Positions 1 to 10,611 of a stretch of DNA of 32,664 bases are shown piece by piece. Each line of letters opens with the position of its first letter. Positions within the stretch are counted from its first letter, which is position 1. The notes beneath the pieces were generated by a model. The model saw only the letters and a list, made by a program, of their open reading frames with translations. It had not been told where the DNA came from and did no database searches. This DNA is from Saprolegnia diclina VS20 (taxonomy: Eukaryota > Oomycota > Saprolegniomycetes > Saprolegniales > Saprolegniaceae), in contig NW_008246108.1 in assembly GCF_000281045.1 (NCBI RefSeq), forward strand, positions 97,575-130,238, written 5' to 3'. The translations under genes and the position numbers were made by a program.

Positions 1-61
1 ATGGCTGCCGTTGGCGGCGCCATCATGATCCCAACTCCCCAAGTGCTAGTGGCGCTATACT

Positions 62-117
62 TAGCCAATTCTGGATGACGATCGCACGCGTCTCACTGCA
101 ATTTCAATTCCATTTCG
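62..117 (+). promoter_or_regulatory. putative core promoter of the PH-like gene
   Basis: A CCAAT box (GCCAATTC, about 63-70) is followed by a pyrimidine/A-rich stretch TCAATTCCATTTCG near 104-117 that resembles the oomycete initiator region. It lies just before the chosen ATG at 123. The similarity to oomycete initiators is seen in sequence; transcription from here is inferred. Confidence 0.35.
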
Positions 118-122
118 AAGCC

Positions 123-593
123 ATGGAAGGCTACCTGCTGGTCTTTGACGATCCGTACTCGATCACAAAGGCAGCCAACATTCGGTACCTCGTGCTCACT
201 GAGGGCACTCTGTCGCTGTACACCCCACCGCCGTCCAAGGCCCACGTGCGGTCCATCTCCCTCTCACAGCGCCGCCTCCAGCTGGTTGCGATGCCCCATT
301 TACATCTCTTTCGGCTGACGATGGACGGCGACGCGGCGCCGCTCCTGTGTCTTGCGAGCTCCAAGGCGTTTATGGACCTCTGGTGCCTCCATTTGCAGAA
401 TTGGAACCGGTTTTGCTTTCACACGCCGGTCGCCTGCGGAGTCGACGACGCCGAGCGCGACAAGCTCCGGGACGCGTGGACCAACCACTTGCTTTGCGAA
501 GAAAAGAGCTTTGTCCGCGACCAGTTGCGCGGCGGCGTAGCGCCCAAACCGTCGTTTCTCCAGCGTTTACGGTCACCGGCTGCGTGGCTCTAG
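123..593 (+). CDS. small pleckstrin-homology-like domain protein
   Basis: A single open frame of 156 residues. The first roughly 100 residues read like a PH domain: an opening glycine-tyrosine-leucine strand (MEGYLLVFDD), an RYLVL strand near residues 26-30, a GTLSLY strand, and a closing helix with the conserved tryptophan (SSKAFMDLWCLHLQNW, about residues 82-97). PH domains usually bind phosphoinositides or proteins at membranes. No catalytic domain follows, and the last 50 residues are charged and unassigned. An in-frame ATG at 75 exists but lies inside the initiator-like stretch, so the ATG at 123, with a good context (GCCATGG), was preferred. The fold call is moderate because PH domains are sequence-diverse. 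Confidence 0.6.
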   Translation: MEGYLLVFDDPYSITKAANIRYLVLTEGTLSLYTPPPSKAHVRSISLSQRRLQLVAMPHLHLFRLTMDGDAAPLLCLASSKAFMDLWCLHLQNWNRFCFHTPVACGVDDAERDKLRDAWTNHLLCEEKSFVRDQLRGGVAPKPSFLQRLRSPAAWL

Positions 594-2530
594 CGTCGTT
601 GTAAGGACACGGCGACGACGTCGAACCATCCATTTGAAAGTGTCGGGCGCGTAGGATCGCGGGCGTTGACGGTATGCTCCAACGGCATCCGAGACGATGA
701 CGACACGTGCGAAGGCCCCGTCGGCGGCAGCAGATTTTGGAACGACGTAGAGAAGACAGCGCGTCGATGTGTGGACCGTCCAGGGACCAGGTCCTAACCA
801 GATAGTCAAAGGCCTTACTTCTGATGCGCTTCAATCAGATTCTGGTGCGGTAGAAACGAGCACTTCAACGCAGTTGGCGCGAGTCGAGTGGAGGATGCCC
901 CGGAAATGACCGAGCCAGCAAAACGCAAGCGGGAGCGATCAAGCCGATGCGAATAGCACAACACACGATTACACAACCCTTCCGGACCGGACAGGCGGTG
1001 TTTATGCAACCCGGACGCGCACCCGGTCCGGTCCCGGTCGCTACAATTGCGCGACGCCGACCCATCCATCTGTCAGTAGCCGCGCCATATCCACTACCTT
1101 GCTTGATCAGCGAGGGATCGGCCGGGAGGTAGACGCAAACACTGCACAGCACCCAGTAGACAGCTCGAGACAAGGCCTTCCCACACGCGTCGATGCGTGC
1201 GGCGCAATTGACAGATCAAAACAGGCTTGTCGGTCCAGTGGCGTCGTGTCGCGCACGTTTCGCTGCGTCAACGCCAGTATAGCCAGTGTACGTGGCTTTT
1301 CTCACGGCGACGACGGTTCAGGACGACGACGCTGCGTGCTTCACGCCTTGCTTTCGCTATCGCGACATCCCGCAAAGAAACAGGGCCCGTTGCTTGCTCG
1401 GCGTGGGAGATACGAAGAACACGCCGCAGGAGGTGCCACGTCATGGGCAAAACCTAGGTTTGTCCCAGTTTGCCGTTCTGATTTATGATGCGCTTTTTAT
1501 GCGAACATGCAAGAACGTTCTTTGCGTTCTTTGGCTCGCATGGCCGCTCACCTCGGCAAGTAGGCGGTCGTGCACGGTGTCGGCGGGGCCTGGCGCCAAT
1601 GGTTTCTCACAGAGGCACCTCGTCACGGGGTGACGGAACGCGGGGATTTCGTAGGCGGACCAGAAAGTTGCGGGCAATCAGCCCACAACCGTGTGATTCG
1701 CACCCGCCGACGCATATTACTGTAGCGTGGACGCTCTGTATAGACGCATGTATCGACGGCGGTCGGCACGCTGCGGACAATTTCTAAGATTCGGCATGAC
1801 GCGTCGCATGTTATGGTGCGTCATGCTTTCAATTTAGCGCGCGCACGTTTCAATTCGCCTAAACAAGTAGCCTCGGTGTCCGTCGCTTTGGCACTTCAAC
1901 GCTACCCACCCCAGGACAAGGACGCGCAACGAACCAAGCTTCTTCGACGCCACCTGCGGCCTCGAATCGTCTTCCTCCCGTACAAAAAAGTGCGCGCTTT
2001 GGCACGCTCGCAGCGTGCAATCTCCACCCAAACACAAAACCCCGCAGTCTACAAACGCTGACTAGCGTATCTACAGTACTTGTAGCATTGGATCATGTAC
2101 AGTATTCTCGCCTCAAACCGCCAACTAAACCGGTGTCCGTTGCCCCAAGCAGCAGCCGTTAAGAGAATGGCGTTATCGTGCGACCAACCTTCTACGCCGG
2201 CGAGCTCGTGTCGTGGCAACTGCGTCGACGATGGCTGCAAAGGCGACGTTGAGTAAAACAATACGTCGCGTCGTTGTCGTTGTCGTCGTTGCTGCAACGG
2301 GTGCATCGGGGCACCGATGTTCGCGCGTTCTTGCCGGTGCACAGATGAGCGACGAGGCGTGTACTGATTAAGCGAATGTCACGTGAACGGGCGCCGTGTC
2401 CCACGCTCCCATGGCGCCTTTGTATACTTAGTTGTGTGTCGCAGTGCTGCGTCAACAGCGTGCAGTGGACCTCGTGACGTCACCGCGTCATTTGTCAACC
2501 TTGCTTGGGAGTGGCGGAAAAGTAGAAAGT
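594..2530. other. long spacer, no gene supported
   Basis: About 1.9 kb with only short overlapping frames on both strands and no frame with consistent codon bias, splice sites or recognisable motifs. The minus-strand frames around 573-834 are mildly protein-like but are interrupted, and may be decayed coding sequence. Confidence 0.4.
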
Positions 2531-2537
2531 GAATGGG

Positions 2538-2637
2538 GATTGGTCGATCACGCTGTGGCACGCTTTGATTGGATAAAATGGCCAACGGCAATGTTGGTCG
2601 TTGAGCCAAGCCAGCCGCGGCTCATGTTTCCATTTCC
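2538..2637 (+). promoter_or_regulatory. CCAAT boxes plus oomycete-type initiator
   Basis: Two inverted CCAAT boxes (ATTGG near 2539-2543 and 2568-2572) precede GCTCATGTTTCCATTTCC at 2620-2637. This is close to the described oomycete start-site consensus GCTCATTYYNCAWTTT. It sits 30 bases before the ATG of the next gene. The match is visible in sequence; promoter function is inferred. Confidence 0.55.
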
Positions 2638-2666
2638 CCATTTCCATTCGACTAAGAACTACTACG

Positions 2667-3479
2667 ATGACCGTCGAGCAGCCCGAAGCCCAGCAGCACC
2701 TTGCGTCGCTCCAGACGTCGGTCGAGGGCGGTATCCAGGAGACGCAGACGTACCTCGAGAACCTCAAGAAGCAGCTCATGGCCTACGACGCCGAGTACAA
2801 GGTGAGCGAGACGGCCACGGGCTACCTCCAGACCGCGATCGAGTCGGCCAACCACGCCGTTGACGAGCTCAAGAAGTCGGCCGAGACGCTGCGCTCGACG
2901 ACCTTGTCGGCCGCGCAGAAGCCCGTGTCGCTCGTGCAGACGGCGCTCGTCCAGGTCACGGACTCGCTCGCGACCATCAAGGACCAGGCCGCGGTGTACG
3001 ACGCCAAGTTCAAGACGGCGGTCGGCGAGGCCAAGACGGGCGTCGAAAACTTGACGCTCGCCACGCGCCAGCGCACGACGGACGCCATCCACACGGCCAG
3101 CGAGCACGCGCACGAGCTCCAGGTGCAGCTCAGCGCCAAGGCGGCCGGCGTGAGCCAGTCGGCCATTGCCTACGCCGGCGGCGTGGTGCAGACGGTCGAG
3201 GCCTACGACCAGTACTACAACCTCTCGGCCACGCTCCACGAAAAGGTGCAGCTCGCGACCGAGAAGGCCAAGGAGCTCGACGACCAGTACCAGGTCACGC
3301 AGAAGGCCTTTGACGTGGACGCCAAGGTCACGGGCGGCCTCGGTGCGCGCGCGATCCAGAAGGGCACGGACATGGTCTCGTCCTCGGTCGCGTACCTCCA
3401 GGAGAAGATCCAGTACGCCAAGGACGTGCACAACAACAGCGAGAACGCGTCGCCGGCCTCGCCCGTGGCCTCGGAATAA
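2667..3479 (+). CDS. intronless helical-repeat protein (perilipin/LEA-like, unassigned)
   Basis: A 270-residue protein in one exon. It is almost entirely predicted amphipathic helix, rich in Ala, Gln, Lys, Val and Thr, with no signal peptide or membrane segment. Loose internal repeats recur around the Tyr-Asp pairs (AYDAEYK near residue 39, VYDAKFK near 111, AYDQYYN near 180). The C-terminal third carries KAKELDDQYQVTQKA followed by a Gly-rich turn. Such proteins coat lipid droplets (perilipins) or act as stress-related chaperones (LEA, apolipoprotein-like). I cannot choose between these and assign no function. The frame is very GC-rich at third positions compared with its surroundings, suggesting high expression. 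The start is the first ATG after a strong initiator-like element and begins MTVEQPEAQQ. Confidence 0.75.
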   Translation: MTVEQPEAQQHLASLQTSVEGGIQETQTYLENLKKQLMAYDAEYKVSETATGYLQTAIESANHAVDELKKSAETLRSTTLSAAQKPVSLVQTALVQVTDSLATIKDQAAVYDAKFKTAVGEAKTGVENLTLATRQRTTDAIHTASEHAHELQVQLSAKAAGVSQSAIAYAGGVVQTVEAYDQYYNLSATLHEKVQLATEKAKELDDQYQVTQKAFDVDAKVTGGLGARAIQKGTDMVSSSVAYLQEKIQYAKDVHNNSENASPASPVASE

Positions 3480-4453
3480 GCGGGTCGGCCATCGTTTTTA
3501 TGTGTTTTGTCTATCTATGAATTCAGACCCTCCTCATTTACTCGATTTGTGTTGAGATTCGATTTCAGATTCGTCTGTGGCAGCTGCATCCAACGGCAAA
3601 GTCGAAGTGCAATCTCATGGCCATGGGTGCCAAAGCGAGTAGCTACCCCATCCACAGCATGGCGCCAGCGTCGGCGACCGCATGCACCTGGTTCTTCAAT
3701 CGACCACCGTAGTGGGACAGACCACGCGTGCTTCTCCCAGCAAGCCGGGCGACGATGCTTCGATGGCCTGTCGCCCACCTGATCTGCCGCATCATCGTAG
3801 TACTGCACCTGGGAAGAACGACCGTTGGCAGGCTCCCGCTGACCACGACGCCGATGGCAACGTACCGTTGCCGTGCTTGGACCAGAAAGGCACCGCCCAG
3901 ATCTCGCCAGAGCTCGAGACGAGCCAGACTCCCAACATAAGAGCGAAACAAAGTCGAGTCGACTTCAAACCGATCGGAGTGGCAGTTGCGCTTGGCTGCG
4001 TGCGTCGGTGGCAGTTGCCGTTGGCTGCGTCCGTCGGTGGCAGTTGCCGCAACGACGTGCGCGACGGCGACCAAGCATGATCATCCGGTTGGGCCAATAT
4101 TTGGGCCATTTCTGGTGCCATTGTATACCACCACACAACACTGCGTCGGGTCATCCACTGTGGCGACGACGGCCCTCGGTGTTCCTGCTACAGCGACGAA
4201 GAGGAACCTTCGACAAGAGAGCCCGCTGGAGGTACCGGGCAGGTGCTGCACTCCTCCTTCTCCATTCAGATGCGATACGAACGTGGCAGAGCCTGTATGT
4301 TGAAGTCCCTTGAAGCACTCGGGTACCTCGTGCTCTGTGGCCACGGTGGCTACACGATGACACTGATCGCTCCATGGACAACGACTGTGTCCTGTTAAGC
4401 CAAATTACTAAGCTAACCATCAACCCGACTTTCGATGTTGCATAAGTGAGATG
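3480..4453. other. convergent intergenic region
   Basis: The region lies between the 3' ends of the helical-repeat gene (+) and the RUS gene (-). No gene is supported. It contains a short direct tandem repeat at 3980-4050. Minus-strand frames at 3640-4150 are faintly protein-like but lack usable splice structure. Confidence 0.4.
3980..4050. repeat. 29-bp tandem repeat, about 2.5 copies
   Basis: Two adjacent 29-base units (3980-4008 and 4009-4037) differ at only a few positions, followed by a partial third copy (4038-4050). Each unit starts TGGCAGTTGC and ends with GTCGG. Confidence 0.8.
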
Positions 4454-6086
4454 TTAGTTGTGCAAGGTATACCGCGCCGGTGTCTCTTCGACCAAGAGGT
4501 TCTCGCAGTGCCACGCGCTTGCGTTCATGGCGTCGAGATAGGAGCGGCGCTGCGCCGACGCTGTCGCGTAGCTGGCGTGGAGCATTGGTGTCGTATGAGC
4601 GCCGGGCGTCGCTTCGTACAAATTCTGGAAGAGCCGGGCGTGGAGGTGCGCGGCCAACACCTCGTCCGAGGTCGCCGACGCCTCCATGAGCAAGTGGACG
4701 GTCGCATGGGACGTCGTCGCATCGACGTCGACGTGCAAGAGGTACTTCTCGCCTGGCCAAATGACCGTCGACGGCGTGTACACGGCGTCGAGGCGGGACG
4801 CCACGTCGAGATGCGAGTGCTGCAGATGGCACGCCTTGCCCGAGAGCAAGTTGGAGACGAACCGCTCCTGCTGGCTCACAACGTCCGGCGTCGGGATCGC
4901 TGCATTCGCAATGAACGCATCGAGGATGTGGTTCAACCGCTACAACAATGAAGTTTGAGATGCTTTTGAGATGGTTTTGATATGGTTTTGAGATAATATT
5001 GAGATGATGGGGTACCTGCTGGTTGAGGGTGCGTAGGGAGACGACGCGGAGGCTGTTGTAGAGCGACCAGAGGTTGATGGACGAGAGCACAAAGAAGGCG
5101 CCGGCCACGTGCGACGTGGTCGTACCGATGATGGGCGAGATCGCAATGCCAAGCGCCGTGCCTACGTGAGCTGTTTGAAAATGCTCGAAAAAGCGTGACG
5201 CACCGAGGATCGAAGACGCGATCGATTGCGACCCGGCCTTGGCGGTGATGTCGGCGAGGTTCTCGGTCTTGGCGAACGAGTAGTGAAAGCCGGCGCGGGT
5301 CGCGCTGGCCGAGAGCCACGAGATGTTCTTGGCGACCTATGAAGCGCATTCCTTAGGTAAACGCATGGGACGACGACGTACATTGGCCATGGCTGCCATC
5401 GGCAAAAAGTAGGCGGGGCAGAGTGGCGTGAGGATCTCAGTGAGCGTCGCAGCATCCATGGCAAGCGCCGAGACGACGCGCCAGCGCTACGTACAGGGTC
5501 GTTGATTGCAGCTGACTGTTCTTGCAATGCACTACGTACCTTGGGGTCCGAGTCGAAGCGGTGGTTGACCAGACTCGCGAAAAGGACACCGCCGAATTGC
5601 CCGAGGCCGTCCTTGATGACCTAGCCATGCGCGTTGCCTTCTATAATGCACATACGGTCGAGGACGTACCCAGTTCAAGGCCGCGGCCATCGGGATCGCG
5701 CCACTTTGGAGCCCGATCGCGTACAGCAGTGACTGCATCGAGAGCACGCCGCACGCCGTGCCAGCGACGCTGCCGACAAACTGCCACTTGGCGTATGGCA
5801 AATAGTCGTGCGTCGTCGACGTTTTGTAGTCGCGCGGCAAAAAGAGGTCTTCGAGGTAGTGCGGAAGCTGCTGCGCGCGGCGAAGGACGTCCGTGGTCGG
5901 CGAGCCCGGCGGCGGCAACTGCAGGTGGAGCTGCTTGGCATCACCGAGCGCGATAAAGTCGAGCTGCTTGTGGCCGACCTTCTGCGAAGCGACGAGGCAG
6001 CCGTCACGTGGCGGCGCGGCGCTGCAGAAGGCGCGGGCGAGCGGCCATGGCGCTGCCAGTCGTCGGCTTGGTCTGCACCGCAGCAT
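4454..6086 (-). CDS. RUS family (DUF647) membrane-associated protein
   Basis: A six-exon gene; exons on the minus strand are 6086-5670, 5620-5540, 5486-5382, 5336-5204, 5161-5016 and 4939-4454. All junctions keep frame and give 455 residues. It belongs to the Root-UVB-Sensitive/DUF647 family, known in plants and animals for roles in UVB response and vitamin B6-linked signalling; the biochemical activity is not settled. Family signatures are visible: WQFVGSVAGTACGVLSMQSLL, then DGLGQFGGVLFA, an SDPKRWR turn, KNISWLSASATRAG and AKAGSQSIAS. Several of these stretches are hydrophobic enough to be membrane segments. The chosen ATG at 6086 begins an Arg-rich, acid-free leader (MLRCRPSRRLAAPWPLARAF) typical of mitochondrial import; an upstream in-frame ATG at 6212 is less likely. 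The last intron is enlarged by a tandem repeat. Confidence 0.9.
4954..5008. repeat. 11-bp tandem repeat, five copies, inside a RUS intron
   Basis: Five contiguous 11-base units related to TTTGAGATGGT (starts 4954, 4965, 4976, 4987, 4998) fill most of the 76-base intron at 4940-5015. Confidence 0.85.
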
Positions 6087-7316
6087 GCTCGGGACCAGAT
6101 GATGCCCATGGCCGTGCCACTTCTCGTATCCGGACAAAGATCGGCGTGGACGGCAACGCGTATCCGGATTTTGGATCATACAAGGTGCCAGTGTATGAGC
6201 TGGCAGTCCCACAGGCCGTTGCTTGCCACTGAGCTGGCGGGCGCGATACCAGGCGCAGGATCAATGGACGACGATGTGTAGACCGTCGCGTCAGGCACAA
6301 ACCGTAGTCGCCGACGACTATAACCGAAATAGGGCAAACCAGCGCTGCACAGTGCGCTGCGAGTGCTGATGGCCTCACAACAAGCAATCACCACGAGTGT
6401 CTTCACCTCGGATGCCAATCTAGTCTCAACGACAGACTTGCGTCTACTAGCTACACCCGTGTGTTATCGAGCCTATTTTGAAAGATTGAAACTATCGTCG
6501 GCCCCAGATCACGCCACGTTTGCGCGGCGAAGATTGCTGTGGCCGAGGTACCGTCGACCCTGCGCTCTGCTGACGTACCCGAAGGCGCTCGTTGACGTAG
6601 CACATTGAGCTGCGCAGTGTATCGTCGTGCTTATAACAAAAGAAGGTTCGGGGTACGGTCCCTCGCTGCCAACCAAAGCGAATCAACGTCCATCCAGCGA
6701 CATCAATGACTACATTCACGAGGCTGCTGCCGCGCTCGCTATCATCCCAGCCCCACTCCATCACCCGTCAAGCGGCCCAAGGCTATCCTAACGTTAGTGT
6801 AGTACACGTCGTCGCCATGGTGGCGCTCGACACCTGAGAGCCAAACAACGAGGTCCACGACACGAGTAGCGCTGCGCTTCCATCCCGTTCCATCGTCTTA
6901 TCTAGTTAGATCGCTTCATTGCCAAGACACGGCAGGTAGAAAGACATGGCCGGCCTTTCGCTGGCTTCGCCGTTTGGTAAACCAAGGATGCGGCATCGAC
7001 TGCGCGTCGGTCGGCAACATAGCATCATAGCCCAGGATGATCACTATTCCAGCTGCCATGCGTCTACCGGGCGCTCTGTCCGTAGCCGCCAGCGCTTTGT
7101 TGCTCACACGAGACCCTTGGCGTGGGGCTGATCGGGTCCGCGGACGTCCGCCCGTCGGCGCCAGATGGCGCTGCAGCACGTGCCAGGAGCCGATCCGGAG
7201 TCATATTTTAATCGTTTTGAAATTTAAATACTTGGTGTTTGTATGCAGGTTGCACTTGTGTATTTAAAAATATCGGCAGAAAGGCCATCTCAACAATCAT
7301 TTTGCTAAAGTCCCAA
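6087..7316. other. divergent promoter region, RUS and formate-THF ligase
   Basis: 1.2 kb between two divergently transcribed genes, with no supported gene. An initiator-like TCATTTTGCTAA lies about 20 bases before the ligase ATG. Short frames on both strands (for example minus 6916-7179) have no recognisable content. Confidence 0.4.
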
Positions 7317-8833
7317 ATGAGTGCACTGACGCCAGCCCAGCTCAAGACGCCGGTCCCGAGCGACATTGAGATCAGCGATGCGACGACGCCCGTCCACATC
7401 CGGGAGATTGCGACGGCCGCCGGCCTCGTACGCTGCCCTCTTCTTCTTCACGTCTTACCGGCTCGAATAGCTCGAAGATGAAATCTACTTCTACGGCAAG
7501 ACCAAGGCCAAGGTAGCTCTCGCGGTGCGCGACCGCCTGAGCCACGTCGAGCACGGCGCCTATGTCGTCGTCACGGGCATCACGCCGACGCCGCTCGGCG
7601 AGGGCAAGAGCACGACCACGATTGGGTACGTCCCTCGGCCATGACAACCACGTCCAACAGCATGTAGCCTCGCCCAGGCGCTCGGCGCGCACCTGAAGAA
7701 GAAGTCGTTTGCGTGCATTCGCCAGGTACCGCTAACCTCATAGCTTGACTGTTGCTGACGGCGTTGGTCGCGTAGCCGTCGCAAGGCCCGACCTTCGGCA
7801 TCAAGGTGCGCCTACATCCCGGGAGCGTGCTCATCGATGGGCGTGTAGGGTGGCGCCGCTGGCGGTGGCTACGCCCAAGTCGTGCCCATGGACGAGTTCA
7901 ACTTGTACGTCGACTGCTCCTCGACACTTGGACCGACGCGGCGTCTGTAGGCACATGACGGGCGACATCCACGCGATCACGGCGGCCAACAACCTCGTAC
8001 GTCGAGACCTACGCGCCGGAGACTCATACGCCGACGGTAGCTGTCGGCGGCCATTGACGCGCGCATGTTCCACGAGTCGACGCAGAAGGACAAGGTCGCT
8101 CGCCGTCGCCGCGGGCCCAGATGCTCACAACATGCCATGTCGTAGGCGCTCTTCAACCGTCTCTGCCCGGCCAAGAAGGACGGGTCCCGCGTCTTTGCGC
8201 CCGTGATGCTGCGCCGCCTTCGCAAGCTCGGGATCACCAAGACCAACCCGTCCGAGCTCACGGACGACGAGATCAGTCGCTTTGCCCGCCTCGACATTGA
8301 CCCCGCGACGCTTACGTGGTAGACGCTCCTGCCCTCCTAGCGGTGCAGATATCAACAAACTTTGTAGGAATCGCGTGTTGGATACCTGCGACCGCTTCCT
8401 CCGTGGCATCACGATCGGGAAAGCGCCGACTGAGAAGGGCCATGAACGCGAAACCGGCTTTGACATTACGGTACTTTAGTCGCTGTCCTAGCTATCTTGC
8501 GATGACAATATTATACAGGTTGCGAGCGAGATCATGGCGGTCTTGGCGCTGGCCACGAGCCTCGATGACATGCGCGAGCGTCTCGGCCGCATGGTAGACC
8601 CTCTGCACGATTGCTTCGAAAGGAAGATGACGTTGAATCGTTGACATTATTAGGTGGTGGGCATGAGTCGCAAGGGCGACCCGGTCACGGCCGACGACCT
8701 CGGTGTCGGTGGTGCGCTCACCGCGCTCATGAAGGACGCCATCATGCCGTACGGAGCTGCGTTGTTTGCGGGTGCTTGATGTTGGCGTAGGACCCTCATG
8801 CAAACGGTGGAGCAGACGCCGGTGCTCGTGCAC

Positions 8834-8868
<35 letters not shown>

Positions 8869-9959
8869 GTCGATCATTGCCGACCAGATCGCGCTCAAGC
8901 TCGTGGGGCGTGACGGCGTCGTCGTCACCGAAGCCGGGTTTGGCGCGGATATTGGCATGGAAAAGTTCTTTGACATCAAGTGCCGCTACTCGGGCCTGCG
9001 CCCGCAGTGCGTCGTGCTTGTCGCGACCGTGCGGGCGCTCAAGATGCACGGTGGCGGCCCCACGGTCACGGCCGGCAAGCCGGTACGTCATTTTTCATTT
9101 TCATTTTCATTTTCATTTTGGATTTTATGATGATTTATGCTTGACTTTCTAGTTGGACGCGGTGTACGTCGATGAAAACCTTGCGCTTGTCACTGCCGGC
9201 TGCGACAACATGATGCAGCACATCCGCAACGCAGTACGATATATTGTCTCTAGTCGTTTTTGACTAAACTATGGATGTAGCGCAAGTTTGGTGTCTCGGT
9301 CGTCGTGTCGGTCAACCGGTTCGCGACCGACTCGGACAAAGAAATCGCAATCGTGTGCGCCAAGGCCGTCGAGGCCGGTGCGCTCGCCGCCGTCGAGTGC
9401 AACCACTGGTACACAGTTCGATCCCGGCAACGGCATTTGCTAATAAAGCGAATATTGTAGGGCCCTCGGGGGGCGGGGGGCGGTCGAGCTCGCCGAGGCC
9501 GTCGTCAAGGCCTGCGCGTCGCCCACCAACAACTTTAAGTTTTTGTACCCACTCGAAGCCTCGATCGAGGAGAAGGCGCGCGCCGTATGCCAAAAGATCT
9601 ATGGCGCCGACGACGTCATCTTCTCGGACCTCGCCAAGGCCAAGCTCGAGGTGTTTACCAAGTGCGGCTATAGCCACTTCCCCATCTGTATGGCCAAGAC
9701 GCACCTCAGCTTTAGCACGGACCCGACCAAGAAGAACGTGCCGACCGGGTATGCCACGAAATTTGGCTTCATATTAGCTGCAATTCAGAGAATCTGTAGG
9801 TTTTCGGTCACGATCCGCGATATTCGCGCGTCGGTGGGCGCTGGGTTCCTCTATCTGCTCTGCGGCGACATCATGACGGTGCCGGGGCTCCCGACGCGCC
9901 CGGGCTTTTATGACATTGACGTTGATACGACGTCTGGCAAGATCATTGGGCTCTTCTAA
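7317..9959 (+). CDS. FTHFS: monofunctional formate-tetrahydrofolate ligase
   Basis: ATP-dependent ligase making 10-formyl-tetrahydrofolate from formate and THF in one-carbon metabolism. Sixteen exons: 7317-7427, 7471-7625, 7668-7725, 7776-7805, 7849-7904, 7951-7996, 8041-8094, 8146-8318, 8368-8470, 8519-8593, 8654-8748, 8791-9082, 9153-9233, 9281-9408, 9461-9748 and 9800-9959. They join in frame to 634 residues, the usual length of the single-domain enzyme. Visible signatures: the ATP-binding loop [11 protein letters not shown] (residues 77-87), [13 protein letters not shown] (116-128), [14 protein letters not shown] (138-151) and [12 protein letters not shown] (396-407). The end, [12 protein letters not shown] and GLF, matches the family C-terminus. 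There is no fused methylene-THF dehydrogenase/cyclohydrolase domain, and no organelle leader is obvious. Introns are 42-70 bases; one carries a hexamer repeat. Confidence 0.97.
9089..9119 (+). repeat. CATTTT hexamer microsatellite in ligase intron
   Basis: About five copies of CATTTT lie in the 70-base intron at 9083-9152, the longest intron of the gene. Confidence 0.8.
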
Positions 9960-10611
9960 GGCAGATGGCCGTCGTCAACCGTAACAAAGAGACGTTGACA
10001 GAGTGGTTTCATTCGTGTTGACGTCATTGTGACACCTGGTTCCGCGTGCATTGTTGGCATTGATGTATACCTTGCGCGTCCTTTGATGCGACGAGATGCA
10101 CCGTTCCCGAACTGGTACCGACGCCGGTGCCACGAAGCGCTCGTTGGCACGATACGTGGTGCGACCAGCAACGACAAGCGACGATTGCAGGCCTTGGGAA
10201 CAAACTCATGGCGCTAGAGTCGAGCGCCGAGCGTCGCGAGTTTGGCCTCGAGGTCCGTGCCTTGGTCTTGTTTCTTTGCCCAATTCTCCTTTCTTAATTG
10301 TCATTTATATCGTCTTTTAGAGCACTACTCTCTTCGCATAGTCGTCGCTTCTTCGGCTGCAAAAGAACCCGTGTATACATCCTGCATGAACGCCTACACT
10401 GGGCGTCGGCTGGTTCAACAACGGGACTAGAGTAGCCGCGTGCTTCTGCTTCTCCTTTGAGCTTCATGCACGGGTGGCTTGCTCTGCCGGTCAGCGTCCC
10501 ATTCTAGTCCACCGACTGCCCATTGGTCTCTCATTTACCCTACCCTCATTTTGAAACGCCAAGACGACCCACCATCAACTAGTGACAATAACGACAAAAC
10601 CACATTTCATT
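9960..10611. other. convergent intergenic region
   Basis: Spacer between the 3' ends of the formate-THF ligase (+) and TUD-C (-). Only short frames; nothing recognised. Confidence 0.4.

Noticed and set aside
1-30. Possible divergent gene start on the minus strand at the left edge (MMAPPTAA)
   Set aside because: Only eight codons are visible before the window ends, with no supporting domain.
370-834. 154-codon minus-strand frame overlapping the PH-like gene
   Set aside because: Its overlap with the PH-like frame and its Arg-rich, irregular composition suggest a shadow; the part beyond 594 may be decayed coding sequence.
2652-3431. 259-codon minus-strand frame opposite the helical-repeat gene
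   Set aside because: Arg/Leu/Val-rich shadow produced by the strong GC3 bias of the sense gene; it has no ATG with promoter context and no motif.
3640-4154. Possible degenerate fourth Tudor-like copy on the minus strand
   Set aside because: A few residues resemble the barrel pattern, but frames change repeatedly and no splice structure matches the A/B/C phase string.
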